A DNA stretch of 35,932 bases, taken from the NCBI RefSeq assembly GCF_001017175.1, contig NZ_LCYG01000088.1, forward strand, positions 1-35,932, written 5' to 3'. Within the stretch, counting starts at the first letter, position 1, and each line of letters opens with the position of its first letter. The position numbers and the translations under genes are program-made. This document shows positions 22,881-30,907 of this stretch, one piece after another. Below the pieces are notes generated by a model, which made no database searches, was not told where the DNA came from, and worked only from the letters and a program-made list of their open reading frames with translations. Origin of the DNA: Microvirga vignae. Lineage in GTDB: Bacteria > Pseudomonadota > Alphaproteobacteria > Rhizobiales > Beijerinckiaceae.

Positions 22881-23961
22881 CCCTGTCAAATCCAATTACG
22901 GCATAGAGATCAAGAACCTTTACAAGATCTTTGGGGCTTCTGCAGCAGCCTACGTCGACCATGTAAAGAAAGGGATGACGAAAACGGAATTGAACGAGCG
23001 CTACGGGCATGTGCTCGGATTGAAGAACATCAATATCAGCATGCCATCAGGTTCGATCCAAGTCATCATGGGGCTTTCTGGCTCCGGAAAGTCGACGCTC
23101 ATTCGCCACATTAATCGGCTCATCGATCCGACTGCGGGCGAGGTGATCGTGGGCGGCGTAGACGTCGTTAAGATGAACAAGCGCGAGTTGCGGGACTTCC
23201 GGCGCCATCAAACAGCAATGGTCTTCCAAAAGTTTGCGCTCCTGCCGCACCGGACCGTGCTGGATAACACGGTCTATGGTCTCGAAGTTCAGGGCGTGCC
23301 GCGCGCTAAGCAGGTAGACGCTGCCATGCATTGGATTGAGCGGGTCGGTCTCAAGGGTTTCGAGAAACGGTACCCAAACCAGCTCTCTGGCGGCATGCAG
23401 CAGCGCGTAGGATTAGCTCGGGCGCTTGCCAATGACGCGCCAATCCTTCTTATGGACGAAGCTTATTCGGCCCTGGATCCGTTGATCAGGATGGATATGC
23501 AGTCGGTGCTGCTTGATCTTCAGAAAGAGATCAGAAAGACGATTGTGTTCATCACTCACGATCTCGACGAAGCTCTTAGGCTTGGTGATCGAATAGCTAT
23601 CCTCCGGGACGGAGAGATTATTCAGCAAGGCACGAGCCAAGATATCGTGTTGCGTCCTGCTGACGATTATATCGCTAATTTCGTGAAGGAGGTGAACCGC
23701 GGCCGAGTGATTCATGTTGAAACAGTCATGAGCCCGCTTGGATCAGGTGGGCCAGCCCAAGCGATAATGGTGCCGGCAGGAACGAAACTTGATGCGGCGG
23801 CAAGAAAGCTCATGCAGTCGAAGCAGAGTGAGATTGTAGTTGTCGACTCGAAAGGCAATTCACTTGGTCGTCTCAGTCTTGCGCAAATTACATCTGCGAT
23901 GGTCACGCCTGCAGCGAGAGAAGAGCAAGCAGCTGGCATCGAGTTGGCGCCTGTCATCTAG
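22873..23961 (+). CDS. Glycine betaine-type ABC transporter ATP-binding protein
   Basis: A 362-residue ATPase of the ProV/OpuAA type. Residues 12-48 form the family-specific N-terminal extension (FGASAAAYVDHVKKGMTK). Walker A is GLSGSGKST (67-75), the Q-loop VFQKFALLP, the signature LSGGMQQ (171-177), Walker B ILLMDEA (191-197), and the switch His is in FITHD. After residue 280 there is one recognisable CBS-type segment (DAAARKLMQSKQSEIVVVDSKGNSLG); full-length relatives carry two CBS domains, which sense ionic strength, so the tail is short. The ATG at 22873 has GGGAGG 6 nt upstream and overlaps the permease stop. A longer frame starting at 22711 overlaps the permease and is rejected. Confidence 0.9.
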   Translation: MANPVKSNYGIEIKNLYKIFGASAAAYVDHVKKGMTKTELNERYGHVLGLKNINISMPSGSIQVIMGLSGSGKSTLIRHINRLIDPTAGEVIVGGVDVVKMNKRELRDFRRHQTAMVFQKFALLPHRTVLDNTVYGLEVQGVPRAKQVDAAMHWIERVGLKGFEKRYPNQLSGGMQQRVGLARALANDAPILLMDEAYSALDPLIRMDMQSVLLDLQKEIRKTIVFITHDLDEALRLGDRIAILRDGEIIQQGTSQDIVLRPADDYIANFVKEVNRGRVIHVETVMSPLGSGGPAQAIMVPAGTKLDAAARKLMQSKQSEIVVVDSKGNSLGRLSLAQITSAMVTPAAREEQAAGIELAPVI

Positions 23962-24251
23962 AAACGGAGTCGATCTCTGCGGATCGGTGCTTGAGAAGCG
24001 AAAGCGGCTGCTTGCCGAGGCCTTGGCCAACGTTCGCTTAAGCGAGCACCGGGTTGTTGACGGCAAGGCCTTCTTCGCCCGAGCCTGCGCGCCCTGAAGC
24101 TCGAAGGGATCATCTGGAAGCAGCGTCATTCGGTCTATTCCAGAATCCGAGGCCTCGACCGGCTCAAGGTGAAGTGCATCAACAGGGTCCGTCACAAACA
24201 GTTTGTTTCACAGGTTCAACTACCGTGTCTGACGTCTCAGTGACGGAGGGC

Positions 24252-24366
24252 ATGGTGTTCAAGGGCAGGCATTTCGATCATCCGGTGATACCGGGCCTAT
24301 AACCTTAGCATGCGCAATCTCGAGGAGATGATGGCCGAAAGAGGTGTGGCCGTCGATCACACCTAG
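24252..24366 (+). pseudogene. IS6-family transposase remnant
   Basis: Two short pieces of an IS6 transposase N-terminus are visible: MVFKGRHFDHPVI at the start, and in a second frame YNLSMRNLEEMMAERGVAVD and HT before a TAG at 24364. About eight residues between the pieces are missing. No inverted repeats could be assigned, so only the fragment is called. Confidence 0.65.
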
Positions 24367-24375
24367 GTCCGCCGT

Positions 24376-24401
24376 GATACCTCAATGGTCATAGAGGTAT
24401 C
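24376..24401. terminator. Short hairpin
   Basis: GATACCTC (24376-24383) pairs exactly with GAGGTATC (24394-24401) around a 10-nt loop. There is no T-run, so it may be debris or a weak terminator. Confidence 0.25.
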
Positions 24402-24737
24402 AAAGTTCGGATTTTCGGGCCATGTTCTCCCGCGCCCCTTCATCGGGTGTTGTCACGTTAACGGACGTCGACAGACCCTTGGCTCTGGCTTGAAACTACC
24501 ATCTCCTTGGACGGTTCTGCCGCAGACTCGAGATTTAGGCTTTTTCGCGCCATTTTTGCCCTTACGGCAGGGGCGCTAACCAATTGATTCTGCACGGGCC
24601 GGGCCGCGCGGGTCCGCTAGTAGTGGCAGGTAAAAAACGAGTTTGCGACAGGACCGTTATTCTCCGGCCTATGGGAGACTAAGGGCCAAGAAGCGTCGTT
24701 CGATGTCATTCTGATCGCAGCCACGAACCGAATGCAG

Positions 24738-25091
24738 TCAGGCCGCCTTGAGAGAGATCGGTTCACAATTCCCTCGTTGCTCGCGCTGTTCGACCCGATC
24801 GGCCATACCCTCCATGCGATGGCGGAACCGCGCGTGAGCATCACTGAGAAGGCGCAGTTTTCTGACTAGAGGTTGGACACCGACATGCCGATCGCGCACG
24901 AGCCGCTCGGCCGCCGCATAAAGATCATCGGTAGCGGCTTCGAGGCCTGGATCACGCTCGAACGCACCTATCATCTCGACGAGGAGCGACGCTAAATCGC
25001 GCAGGTGGATCGCTCCACCGCCGTTCTCGATTCCGGACAGGATTTGCTCGACCATCCTGAGTTTATCATTCACGCTCTTGGTGGAGATCAT
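24738..25091 (-). CDS. Hypothetical helical protein
   Basis: A 117-residue protein of unknown function. It is predicted to be mostly helical: NDKLRMVEQILSGIENGGG, then LRDLASLLVEMIGAFERDP, then DDLYAAAERLVRDRHVG and LVRKLRLLSDAHARFRHRM. There are no cysteines apart from one near the C-terminus and no signal peptide. AAGG precedes the ATG at 25091 by 6 nt. It is on the same strand as, and downstream of, the CYTH-like gene, but 335 nt of non-coding DNA lies between them. Confidence 0.6.
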   Translation of the reverse strand: MISTKSVNDKLRMVEQILSGIENGGGAIHLRDLASLLVEMIGAFERDPGLEAATDDLYAAAERLVRDRHVGVQPLVRKLRLLSDAHARFRHRMEGMADRVEQREQRGNCEPISLKAA

Positions 25092-25426
25092 GACTGCCTT
25101 GGACCATTGCTGTTAAAAGGGACGAACCAGTGTGCTGATTGTGGGCCGCATGAGGATGTGGCCGGTATGGTTAACCAGCTGTTAAAAGCGCTGATTCAAT
25201 GCAGGCGTGCTGCATTCGGGCGGTATCCCAAACTGTTCCACAATGGGGTTCGTCACCCGTTCTGTCGAGCCTGGGTGACGAGTGTCACGCTGATTCGGCT
25301 CGTGAACCGCACGACGGAGCGTTCTTGGGAGTTCGGGCGAGTTTCGGCTGCTATGCGAACATGACGGCCGCTGCTCTTGCTATGGGAAACGGAGGGATTC
25401 GGCAGCGGCTTTTGTCTGACGAATGC
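25092..25426. other. Gene-free region with an 11-bp direct repeat
   Basis: GCTGTTAAAAG occurs at 25109-25119 and again at 25178-25188, each followed some nucleotides later by GCTGATT. This may be a paired binding site in the promoter of the minus-strand gene ending at 24738. Two plus-strand frames of 119-122 codons have no ribosome binding site and look like chance. Confidence 0.4.
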
Positions 25427-26212
25427 TCACCTGACCCGCGCCAAGGTACGGTCGTTCCTGCGTCTGAGAGAGCGGGTCAGTTCTCTGGCGACTTCAGCCT
25501 CAATGTCGAGATTAGCGTTCTCCGGCCCCTCGGCTGTGGTGACTTGCATCGAGCGGATCGCCCTTAAGGTCGATTTTCGATCCTCTTCAGATGACGGCTG
25601 TTCCGTTGGAGCCGGGAGTAACGGGATCTCTGAATCCGCCACGATCAGGGGAGCTTCAGCGGAAGAGATTGTCTCAGGCGACGGAGATTCATCGAAGCAT
25701 TCAAGAGCATCCAACATGCTGTCGAGCGCTTCGCTCGGGAGGGGAATCTCCGGCAGGGCGGGAAATCCCTGAAGAGCCATGGAACGGTTCTGATATCCCG
25801 CGTCGGCGGTGACCTCGGGTCCAAACCATGGCAGAGGGATGAATGCGCTTGACTCAGTCTCCTCCTGGAACTCGACCGAGATCACGTCCACCAGTCCCGG
25901 GGCACCGAAGTGATCGAGGACGATGTCCCGCCCGGCAACAGGCAGTTTGGATCGTATATACTCGGTCTTGCCCGCAACGAGATCCATCAACGCAGCTGCA
26001 TGGGCCTGCGGAACCTCCGTGCGCTCTTCGGCAGGAGACGCACCGGACACATTGGTGCTCAGCACGAGAAGGCCTTTCTCCCCCTCGATCTGGACATGCG
26101 AGCTTCGGTCCGGCCGAGTGGGGAAATAGCCCTCGGTCACCCGGCTTCCGCCGAGTTCCTTGCGGGCAAGACGGGCCAATGAAGATGCAATCAAGAAGCG
26201 TCGGGTCGGCAT
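25427..26212 (-). CDS. CYTH-like (triphosphate-tunnel) protein with a long acidic tail and no ExExK motif
   Basis: A 261-residue protein. Residues 1-145 follow the CYTH layout: a strand MPTRRFLIA, a helical turn, SHVQIEGEKGLLVLS, EERTEVP, TEYIRSKLPV, VDVISVEFQEE and near residue 128 PLPWFGPEVTADAGYQNRS, which is a close match to the characteristic CYTH end (WxGxEVTxDxxYxN). CYTH proteins hydrolyse or bind organic and inorganic polyphosphates. The N-terminal E-x-E-x-K, which binds metal, is replaced by PTRRF, so catalysis is doubtful while the other charged strand residues remain. The last 110 residues are acidic, proline-rich and probably disordered. AAAGGGA lies a few nucleotides before the ATG at 26212. 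Confidence 0.7.
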   Translation of the reverse strand: MPTRRFLIASSLARLARKELGGSRVTEGYFPTRPDRSSHVQIEGEKGLLVLSTNVSGASPAEERTEVPQAHAAALMDLVAGKTEYIRSKLPVAGRDIVLDHFGAPGLVDVISVEFQEETESSAFIPLPWFGPEVTADAGYQNRSMALQGFPALPEIPLPSEALDSMLDALECFDESPSPETISSAEAPLIVADSEIPLLPAPTEQPSSEEDRKSTLRAIRSMQVTTAEGPENANLDIEAEVARELTRSLRRRNDRTLARVR

Positions 26213-26842
26213 ACGGTCCCTTTCAGATTGGGCAGATGGGATAGGGCATGGTGCCGGACTTCCTAGGGAGGTCCGACTGCTTCACGAGACGATGCGTATG
26301 CGTCCCGTCGTGTAAAACGATGCAGGCCGAAGGGTCTGCCGCCGGGATCTCTGAGGATCGGACTTTAGCGGCGGCTTCTCACTGCGGTATATGGACGGAA
26401 TTTTGCGGCTGGACATCCCCGTGCTCACGGGCTTGGGTTACGCCGCGGCGACCAATGTGCTTGCGCTGCTGTCGCCTGAGACGCTTCATGAGGGCGATGG
26501 AAGCGAGCATCATGCGTTCAAGATACGTTCAAGCCGATGCAAAGTGGCGCTCGTATCGAACGCTGGCGTCAAGTTCTTTCGTTCCAGCTTCATCGTGTAT
26601 CCGGTTCCAGTCCTCGTTCAAACTCCAGTATCTGCCGTGATGACAGCCTGAAGCTGAGAGATAAGCGGTGCAGTAAGGCTGGAATGTGGCCGGACCAGGC
26701 GCCAGGGCTTTGATCAGGCACATCTTGCGCGCCACTGCCTCGAGGCAATGTGTCAGGAACATCCGAGAGCAAGGGGCGTGCCATAGAGTTGCCGCAATCC
26801 TTAACCGAATCTTATGCTGGCTGGACAACAAAGGGAGCTCGA
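26213..26842. other. Gene-free region
   Basis: 630 bp without a supported gene. A plus-strand frame at 26391-26651 (86 codons) lacks a ribosome binding site and recognisable domain. A GGAAC followed after 16 nt by CGTG (26756-26780) resembles a sigma-EcfG promoter for the downstream gene but the -10 is imperfect. Confidence 0.45.
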
Positions 26843-27628
26843 ATGAGCAGGCTATTCACGACGCTCGGGGTTTCAGTTGTTGCGCTCGGAACTCTGATGG
26901 GGAGTGTGGAGGCGAAAACCGTCTTCTACGAGATCAACGGCCAGCGGTATTCATACGACACAAACAATCGCCGCCAGGCCGCGGCGGCTCGCAAGCAAAT
27001 TGAGGCGGCGAAAGTCGCTGAGGCTGCCAAAGCCAAGGCCGCCGCAGAACGTGCGAGCAATCCTCTAGTCGCAGTTTTCGGATCGCAGATTCAAAGAGAG
27101 GCCGCAGAGGCTCAGGCACAGCTTGAGAAGATCCTCTCGGATCGGCAGCAGGCTGCGGCAGCCAGCAGAGATCAACGTTCTCCGGCGGCCATCAAGGATG
27201 AGAGTGTCGCAAGGCCTGCAAAGAACAATGCCAGCGAGCCGACGGGGATCACCGCGGCGCAGCAGACCACTGCCGATTCTCCCGATGCAGCACCGCCGTC
27301 GGCACCGAACATCCGTGACCCTGCTGAACCAGCTCGCACGGGCAATACCCGAAAGGCACCTGTCAAGTCGGTTTTCCTCGATGCCGAGACCGGGATCAAG
27401 ACGATCATCCGGACTGATGGATCGATCCAGGAGGAGCTGTTCGACCCTGGCCTTCTGTCGAGGCTTGATCCGGAGCATCGCTCCGTAGGCGCAGTCAGCA
27501 ATGTGGCGGGCGCCGATCAGTTGCCGAGGCCGTCTCCGGAGGACACGACCGGTTCAACCAGTCTTCGGGGAATATCGCTAAGGCCAAATTCGCGCTTCGA
27601 GGTACGCGGTCAATCTCTGGCCAATTAA
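26843..27628 (+). CDS. Exported low-complexity protein
   Basis: A 261-residue protein with a signal peptide (MSRLFTTLGVSVVALGTLMG, cut after VEA near residue 24). The mature N-terminus has KTVFYEINGQRYSYDTN, then a coiled-coil-like stretch rich in A, K and E (residues 40-100: ARKQIEAAKVAEAAKAKAAA). The middle is disordered (A, P, T, S) and a structured patch near residue 185 reads VFLDAETGIKTIIRTDGS. It probably forms a periplasmic or surface-bound protein of unknown role. The ATG at 26843 has GGGAGC 5 nt upstream; an ATG at 26750 would bury the signal peptide. Confidence 0.7.
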   Translation: MSRLFTTLGVSVVALGTLMGSVEAKTVFYEINGQRYSYDTNNRRQAAAARKQIEAAKVAEAAKAKAAAERASNPLVAVFGSQIQREAAEAQAQLEKILSDRQQAAAASRDQRSPAAIKDESVARPAKNNASEPTGITAAQQTTADSPDAAPPSAPNIRDPAEPARTGNTRKAPVKSVFLDAETGIKTIIRTDGSIQEELFDPGLLSRLDPEHRSVGAVSNVAGADQLPRPSPEDTTGSTSLRGISLRPNSRFEVRGQSLAN

Positions 27629-27677
27629 GGTATCGGGCGTCAAACATCATCCTCCGGGGCAGGTCCTCGTCGATGAC

Positions 27678-28516
27678 GGTTCTGTTGCAACTCCTGGCAT
27701 CGGTCAAGTAAATGCCGGGTAGGGACGCACATCAGGCGGCAGCGCTGAACAGAGCCGTAATGAAGTCACCCTGGGCCTTCATGTCGGTCGCTGGTGCGCA
27801 CGCCACTTGCCCCTTGCAGATCATCGCCATGACCTCGTAGCCGACAATCGTCCGCGCGGCGGACGTGAAGCTCTTGAGGCCCAGCCCAGGTCTGACCAGC
27901 CGCTTGATGCGCCGGTGATCCTGCTCGACGATGTTGTTCAGGAACTTCACCTGCCGGAGCTTGGCAAAGCGCCAGAGTTCGCCATCTCGTTTCATAGCCT
28001 TCATCGCAATGGGGTAAGCTGCATTCTTGTCGACCGTGATCGCCCGCGGATTGACCGTATGCGGTTGCTTCAAGGCCTTGCGGAAGAAGCGCCGGGCGGC
28101 AGCCGTATTCCGTTTAGGTGAGAGCAGAAAGTCGATGGTCTGCCCGGCGGCATCGACGGCGTGGTAGAGATAACCCAATGACCCTTCACCCGAATGTATG
28201 TCTCGACCACGCGCCAGGAGCCATTCGTCATGCGCAGATGCGGACGGATGCGCCTGTCGATCTCGAGGGCATAGGCCTGAATCCAGCGAAACAGGGTCGT
28301 ATGGTCCACTTGCACGCCTCGGTCAGAAAGCATGCGCTCAAGATCGCGATAGCTGATCGGGAACTGGAGGTACCAGCGCACCGCCCACAGAATGGTCTCC
28401 GCCGTGAACTGCCGACCCTTGAACGGGTTATTCTTGCCTGTCGCCACCATGAGCCCCTCTCAACCTCATCCTTTCATAGCTTGGGTGGAAGGAAGCTCCA
28501 AAGCTGCAACAGAACC
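27678..28516 (-). mobile_element. IS6-family insertion sequence, 839 bp
   Basis: The inverted repeats are GGTTCTGTTGCA at 27678-27689 and its complement TGCAACAGAACC at 28505-28516, the classical IS6/IS26-type end. The transposase frame is on the minus strand and is frameshifted. The 8-bp flanks (TCGATGAC and GTCTGCTC) do not match. It is a different subgroup from the element at 11047-11860, whose ends are unrelated. Confidence 0.85.
27732..28450 (-). pseudogene. IS6-family transposase with a one-base frameshift
   Basis: The first part (residues 1-100) has NPFKGRQFTAETILWAVRWY, LERMLSDRGVQVDHTTLFRW and the first Asp region replaced at NGSWRVVETYIRVKGHW. At about 28174 the frame must change: relatives read KGxW-x-YLYHAVDAAGQT where the plus strand has ACCCAATG, which is one base short in a run of C. 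The second part continues YLYHAVDAAGQTIDFLLSPK, then PRAITVDKNAAYP with the second Asp, then NIVEQDHRRIKRLVR with the Glu, to the stop at 27732. A single deletion therefore inactivates it, unless the base run is an error. Confidence 0.85.
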
Positions 28517-28649
28517 GTCTGCTCAATCTGGATGGCCTCCACGAACCAACTAGTATCGTCGCCCACCCCATCTGTCGCTCGCGAGTGTCCGTGGCACAGC
28601 GGCGCCCTGCCACCGCAGCGCGTCTGTTCATGATCAAGTCAAAGTGGCA

Positions 28650-29837
28650 TTAGCTAACTTGTTCGACAGCCACGGCAAAAACGTCGTGCTCGCCGTCTAA
28701 CCCCTTGATCTCAAACCGGCCTATGGTTCGACTGAGCGTCGCCGGCACGGCAGAGGCGAAGATCTCTGAGCAAACCACCGTCTCTCCGCTCGCCTTGGCG
28801 ATCCCCTCCAGACGACTGACGATGTTCACCGCCGTCCCAACCACCGTAAAATCCAGACGAGTGGGACTACCTATATTGCCATACATCACTGGTCCAACGT
28901 GCAGGGCAGCAACGAAGGGGGGCAGATCCTCGGCCCGGGCTGAGGCGATGACCCGCGAGACGGCGCGAACAGCCGCTGTGCAGGCAGCTGTGCGGCCGTC
29001 CTCGGCCACTTGGAAGATCGACAAGACTCCGTCACCCAGAAACTTGAGAACATCACCTCCTTCCGCCCGAACGGCATCGGCCACGGCCTCAAAATAGCGT
29101 CCCAGCGTGGCCAGCAGCTGTGATGGGGGCGATGTCAGCGAGAGAGGTGTGAACCCGCGCATGTCAGTGAGCAGGATGGCCGCTTCGGTCTCGACAATGT
29201 CGCCGCGGTGGATCGCTCCGGCCTGTACGTGCGCGGCCGGGCCCTCGCCCAGGAAGGTGGCCAGCAGACTTGCAGTCGAACGGCGCATGGCGATGGCTTC
29301 CAGCGCAGCCGAGAGGGGAACGGAGAGGCCCTTGATCAAAGCGATGTGGCTCTCAGCAAAACCGCTATCGTGCCGCGTGGCGAACATCGCCGGTTGAATG
29401 ATCCCATTCCCGAAAGTCACCGGCACCGCGACATAGTCTGTAAAGCCAGCATTCGCCAACTCATGGAGGACCGTGTGATCGTCGGCCTCAAGCTGGTCGA
29501 GCCGCCGCCGGAACCAGGTTCCGGTTTCCATAACATGCTGAGACGGGCTGCCGACGTAAGTGGAGGAATCGCGGAGGGCTTGGCTGATGGTGAAGATCTC
29601 GGCCGCTGTCTCTGGTGCCCAGATGATACCCCAAGCCGTCAGCAGCGGGTTGTCGACGCGCATGGCGATGCGCAGCCGGTGCAACGGAACCCCCATCGCG
29701 GTTAACTGTTCTGCGAGCCCGGAGGTCACCGCAACGGCGTCACCAGTCAGGCGTGCCGGACCGATCAGCCATGCTGCGAGCTTCTCTCCTTTATGCGTCC
29801 AGTCGTCCGAGGCTGCGGTCCTGCAATTTGGCACCAT
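28650..29837 (-). CDS. Class III adenylate cyclase
   Basis: A 395-residue soluble cyclase that makes cAMP from ATP. The first 200 residues are a variable sensory region (ADDHTVLHELANAGFTDYVA suggests an MHYT-unrelated, GAF-like fold). The catalytic domain has the metal Asp225 in ILLTDMRGFTPLS, Lys265 and Asp269 in VLKFLGDGVLSIF, Asp329 in RLDFTVVG, and Asn338 and Arg342 in GTAVNIVSRLE. Lys265 with Asp329 indicates adenine specificity. A complete set of catalytic residues is present. The ATG at 29837 has AGGA 8 nt upstream. It ends upstream of the second IS6 element and lies just after the bestrophin gene in the same direction, 45 nt from its stop. Confidence 0.9.
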   Translation of the reverse strand: MVPNCRTAASDDWTHKGEKLAAWLIGPARLTGDAVAVTSGLAEQLTAMGVPLHRLRIAMRVDNPLLTAWGIIWAPETAAEIFTISQALRDSSTYVGSPSQHVMETGTWFRRRLDQLEADDHTVLHELANAGFTDYVAVPVTFGNGIIQPAMFATRHDSGFAESHIALIKGLSVPLSAALEAIAMRRSTASLLATFLGEGPAAHVQAGAIHRGDIVETEAAILLTDMRGFTPLSLTSPPSQLLATLGRYFEAVADAVRAEGGDVLKFLGDGVLSIFQVAEDGRTAACTAAVRAVSRVIASARAEDLPPFVAALHVGPVMYGNIGSPTRLDFTVVGTAVNIVSRLEGIAKASGETVVCSEIFASAVPATLSRTIGRFEIKGLDGEHDVFAVAVEQVS

Positions 29838-29882
29838 GGTGTCGATCCTAGACCCGACGTGGGCGCGTATGCTCTGACTAGA

Positions 29883-30905
29883 CTAGAACAGGATTCTGTC
29901 CTTTGCCTCGATTGGCTTAAGGTCGCTTTTCCCGTCGATCATGATCCGCATCTCCATCTCAATTCGCCGCGTGATCGATGAAATCGGGACATCGTTGGAG
30001 TTTCCTTCGAACGGGTTCGACGAGTTCTCCCCAACCTTCTCCATTGAAATAAAAATCCAGCCGACAACCACGCTGAACGGCAGGTTCAACCAGGCTGTCC
30101 AATCCCCAATCCCGGCTGTCGCGCCCAACTCCCGGGCATCCGGGTAGAGGCCGAATGGCACGAACAGGACAAAGATCTTCACCAAGATGACCGCGATTGA
30201 ATAGTAGTTCCGCGAGTAGGGATAGTTTTTTACCCGCTTCAAAGCACCTTGCAACCGGACAAGATCATCAAGTGCAGCTGCTAGCAGGGTAAAAGGGTAT
30301 TCGTTGACAAGATTTTTAGCATGGAGATCCCTGATGGCTTCGTACTGCCAATGAAGAATTAGACTCTCCTTGTCGCCTTGATGCGTCATGACTTTCTGCA
30401 CCTCGGCATCCGACAAATAGTTCTTCAGCTCCTCACCAAGGGCAGAATGGCTTTCAGGACTTGGAGTCCTGGCAAGGAAGCTCACGTTTCCCGGATCAAA
30501 CGTATTCTCCCAGGATCTGCCTTCGCGCAGGTAGAAGCGCAACGCAGTCAGCCACGCAAAATGGCGATAAAATATCTCTTTCAGCCCCGGGCTGGGTGTT
30601 GCGGCATCTGGCCTGCCGACCATTGACATCAACCTGTTGGCCAGGACCATACTGGTCGCGCTTACCTGCCCCGCCAGCGTAAGACCCTCGTTGAAGCGCG
30701 CGTAACATTGCTGGTTCTTGAATGCGAGAGTGATTGCGAGTGCCGATCCTACAAGGGTCAGAATGGACGACGGCACCGTTAGAAAATGCCAGTTCGTGAC
30801 TTGAAGGATGATAGTGACGAGCAAGGACCACGAGATGATCCAGCCGGTCTCCCATCTGGTCCAAGCGAGAAAGTCGGTGATTTTATACTGTCGACCGATG
30901 TACAT
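29883..30905 (-). CDS. Bestrophin-like anion channel
   Basis: A 340-residue bacterial bestrophin (UPF0187). The order is an N-terminal aromatic start MYIGRQYKITDFLAW, a first membrane segment near 22-38 (GWIISWSLLVTIILQV), a second near 46-62 (SILTLVGSALAITLAFKN with the QQCYARFNEG gate-region motif following), and two further segments near 235-255 (YSIAVILVKIFVLFVPFGLYP) and 275-290. It should pass anions, chiefly chloride, across the inner membrane. It begins 2 nt after the cytochrome b stop and shares its strand, so the two are very probably co-transcribed. The ribosome binding site is weak, which favours coupling. Base composition is lower in GC than its neighbours, suggesting a separate origin. 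Confidence 0.85.
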   Translation of the reverse strand: MYIGRQYKITDFLAWTRWETGWIISWSLLVTIILQVTNWHFLTVPSSILTLVGSALAITLAFKNQQCYARFNEGLTLAGQVSATSMVLANRLMSMVGRPDAATPSPGLKEIFYRHFAWLTALRFYLREGRSWENTFDPGNVSFLARTPSPESHSALGEELKNYLSDAEVQKVMTHQGDKESLILHWQYEAIRDLHAKNLVNEYPFTLLAAALDDLVRLQGALKRVKNYPYSRNYYSIAVILVKIFVLFVPFGLYPDARELGATAGIGDWTAWLNLPFSVVVGWIFISMEKVGENSSNPFEGNSNDVPISSITRRIEMEMRIMIDGKSDLKPIEAKDRILF

Positions 30906-30907
30906 GT

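Larger units (their letters stand above)
23962..24737. other. Degenerate region downstream of the transport operon
   Basis: No intact gene is visible. The stretch holds an IS6 remnant (24252-24366), a short hairpin (24376-24401) and open stretches without ribosome binding sites that look like debris. It marks the right boundary of the lower-GC transport module. Confidence 0.5.

Noticed and set aside
26391..26651. A small plus-strand gene of 86 codons
   Set aside because: There is no ribosome binding site before the ATG and no recognisable domain; composition is not clearly coding.
26756..26780. GGAAC-N16-CGTG before the exported low-complexity protein
   Set aside because: The -10 is CGTG, not CGTT. 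It is noted in the region entry but not called.
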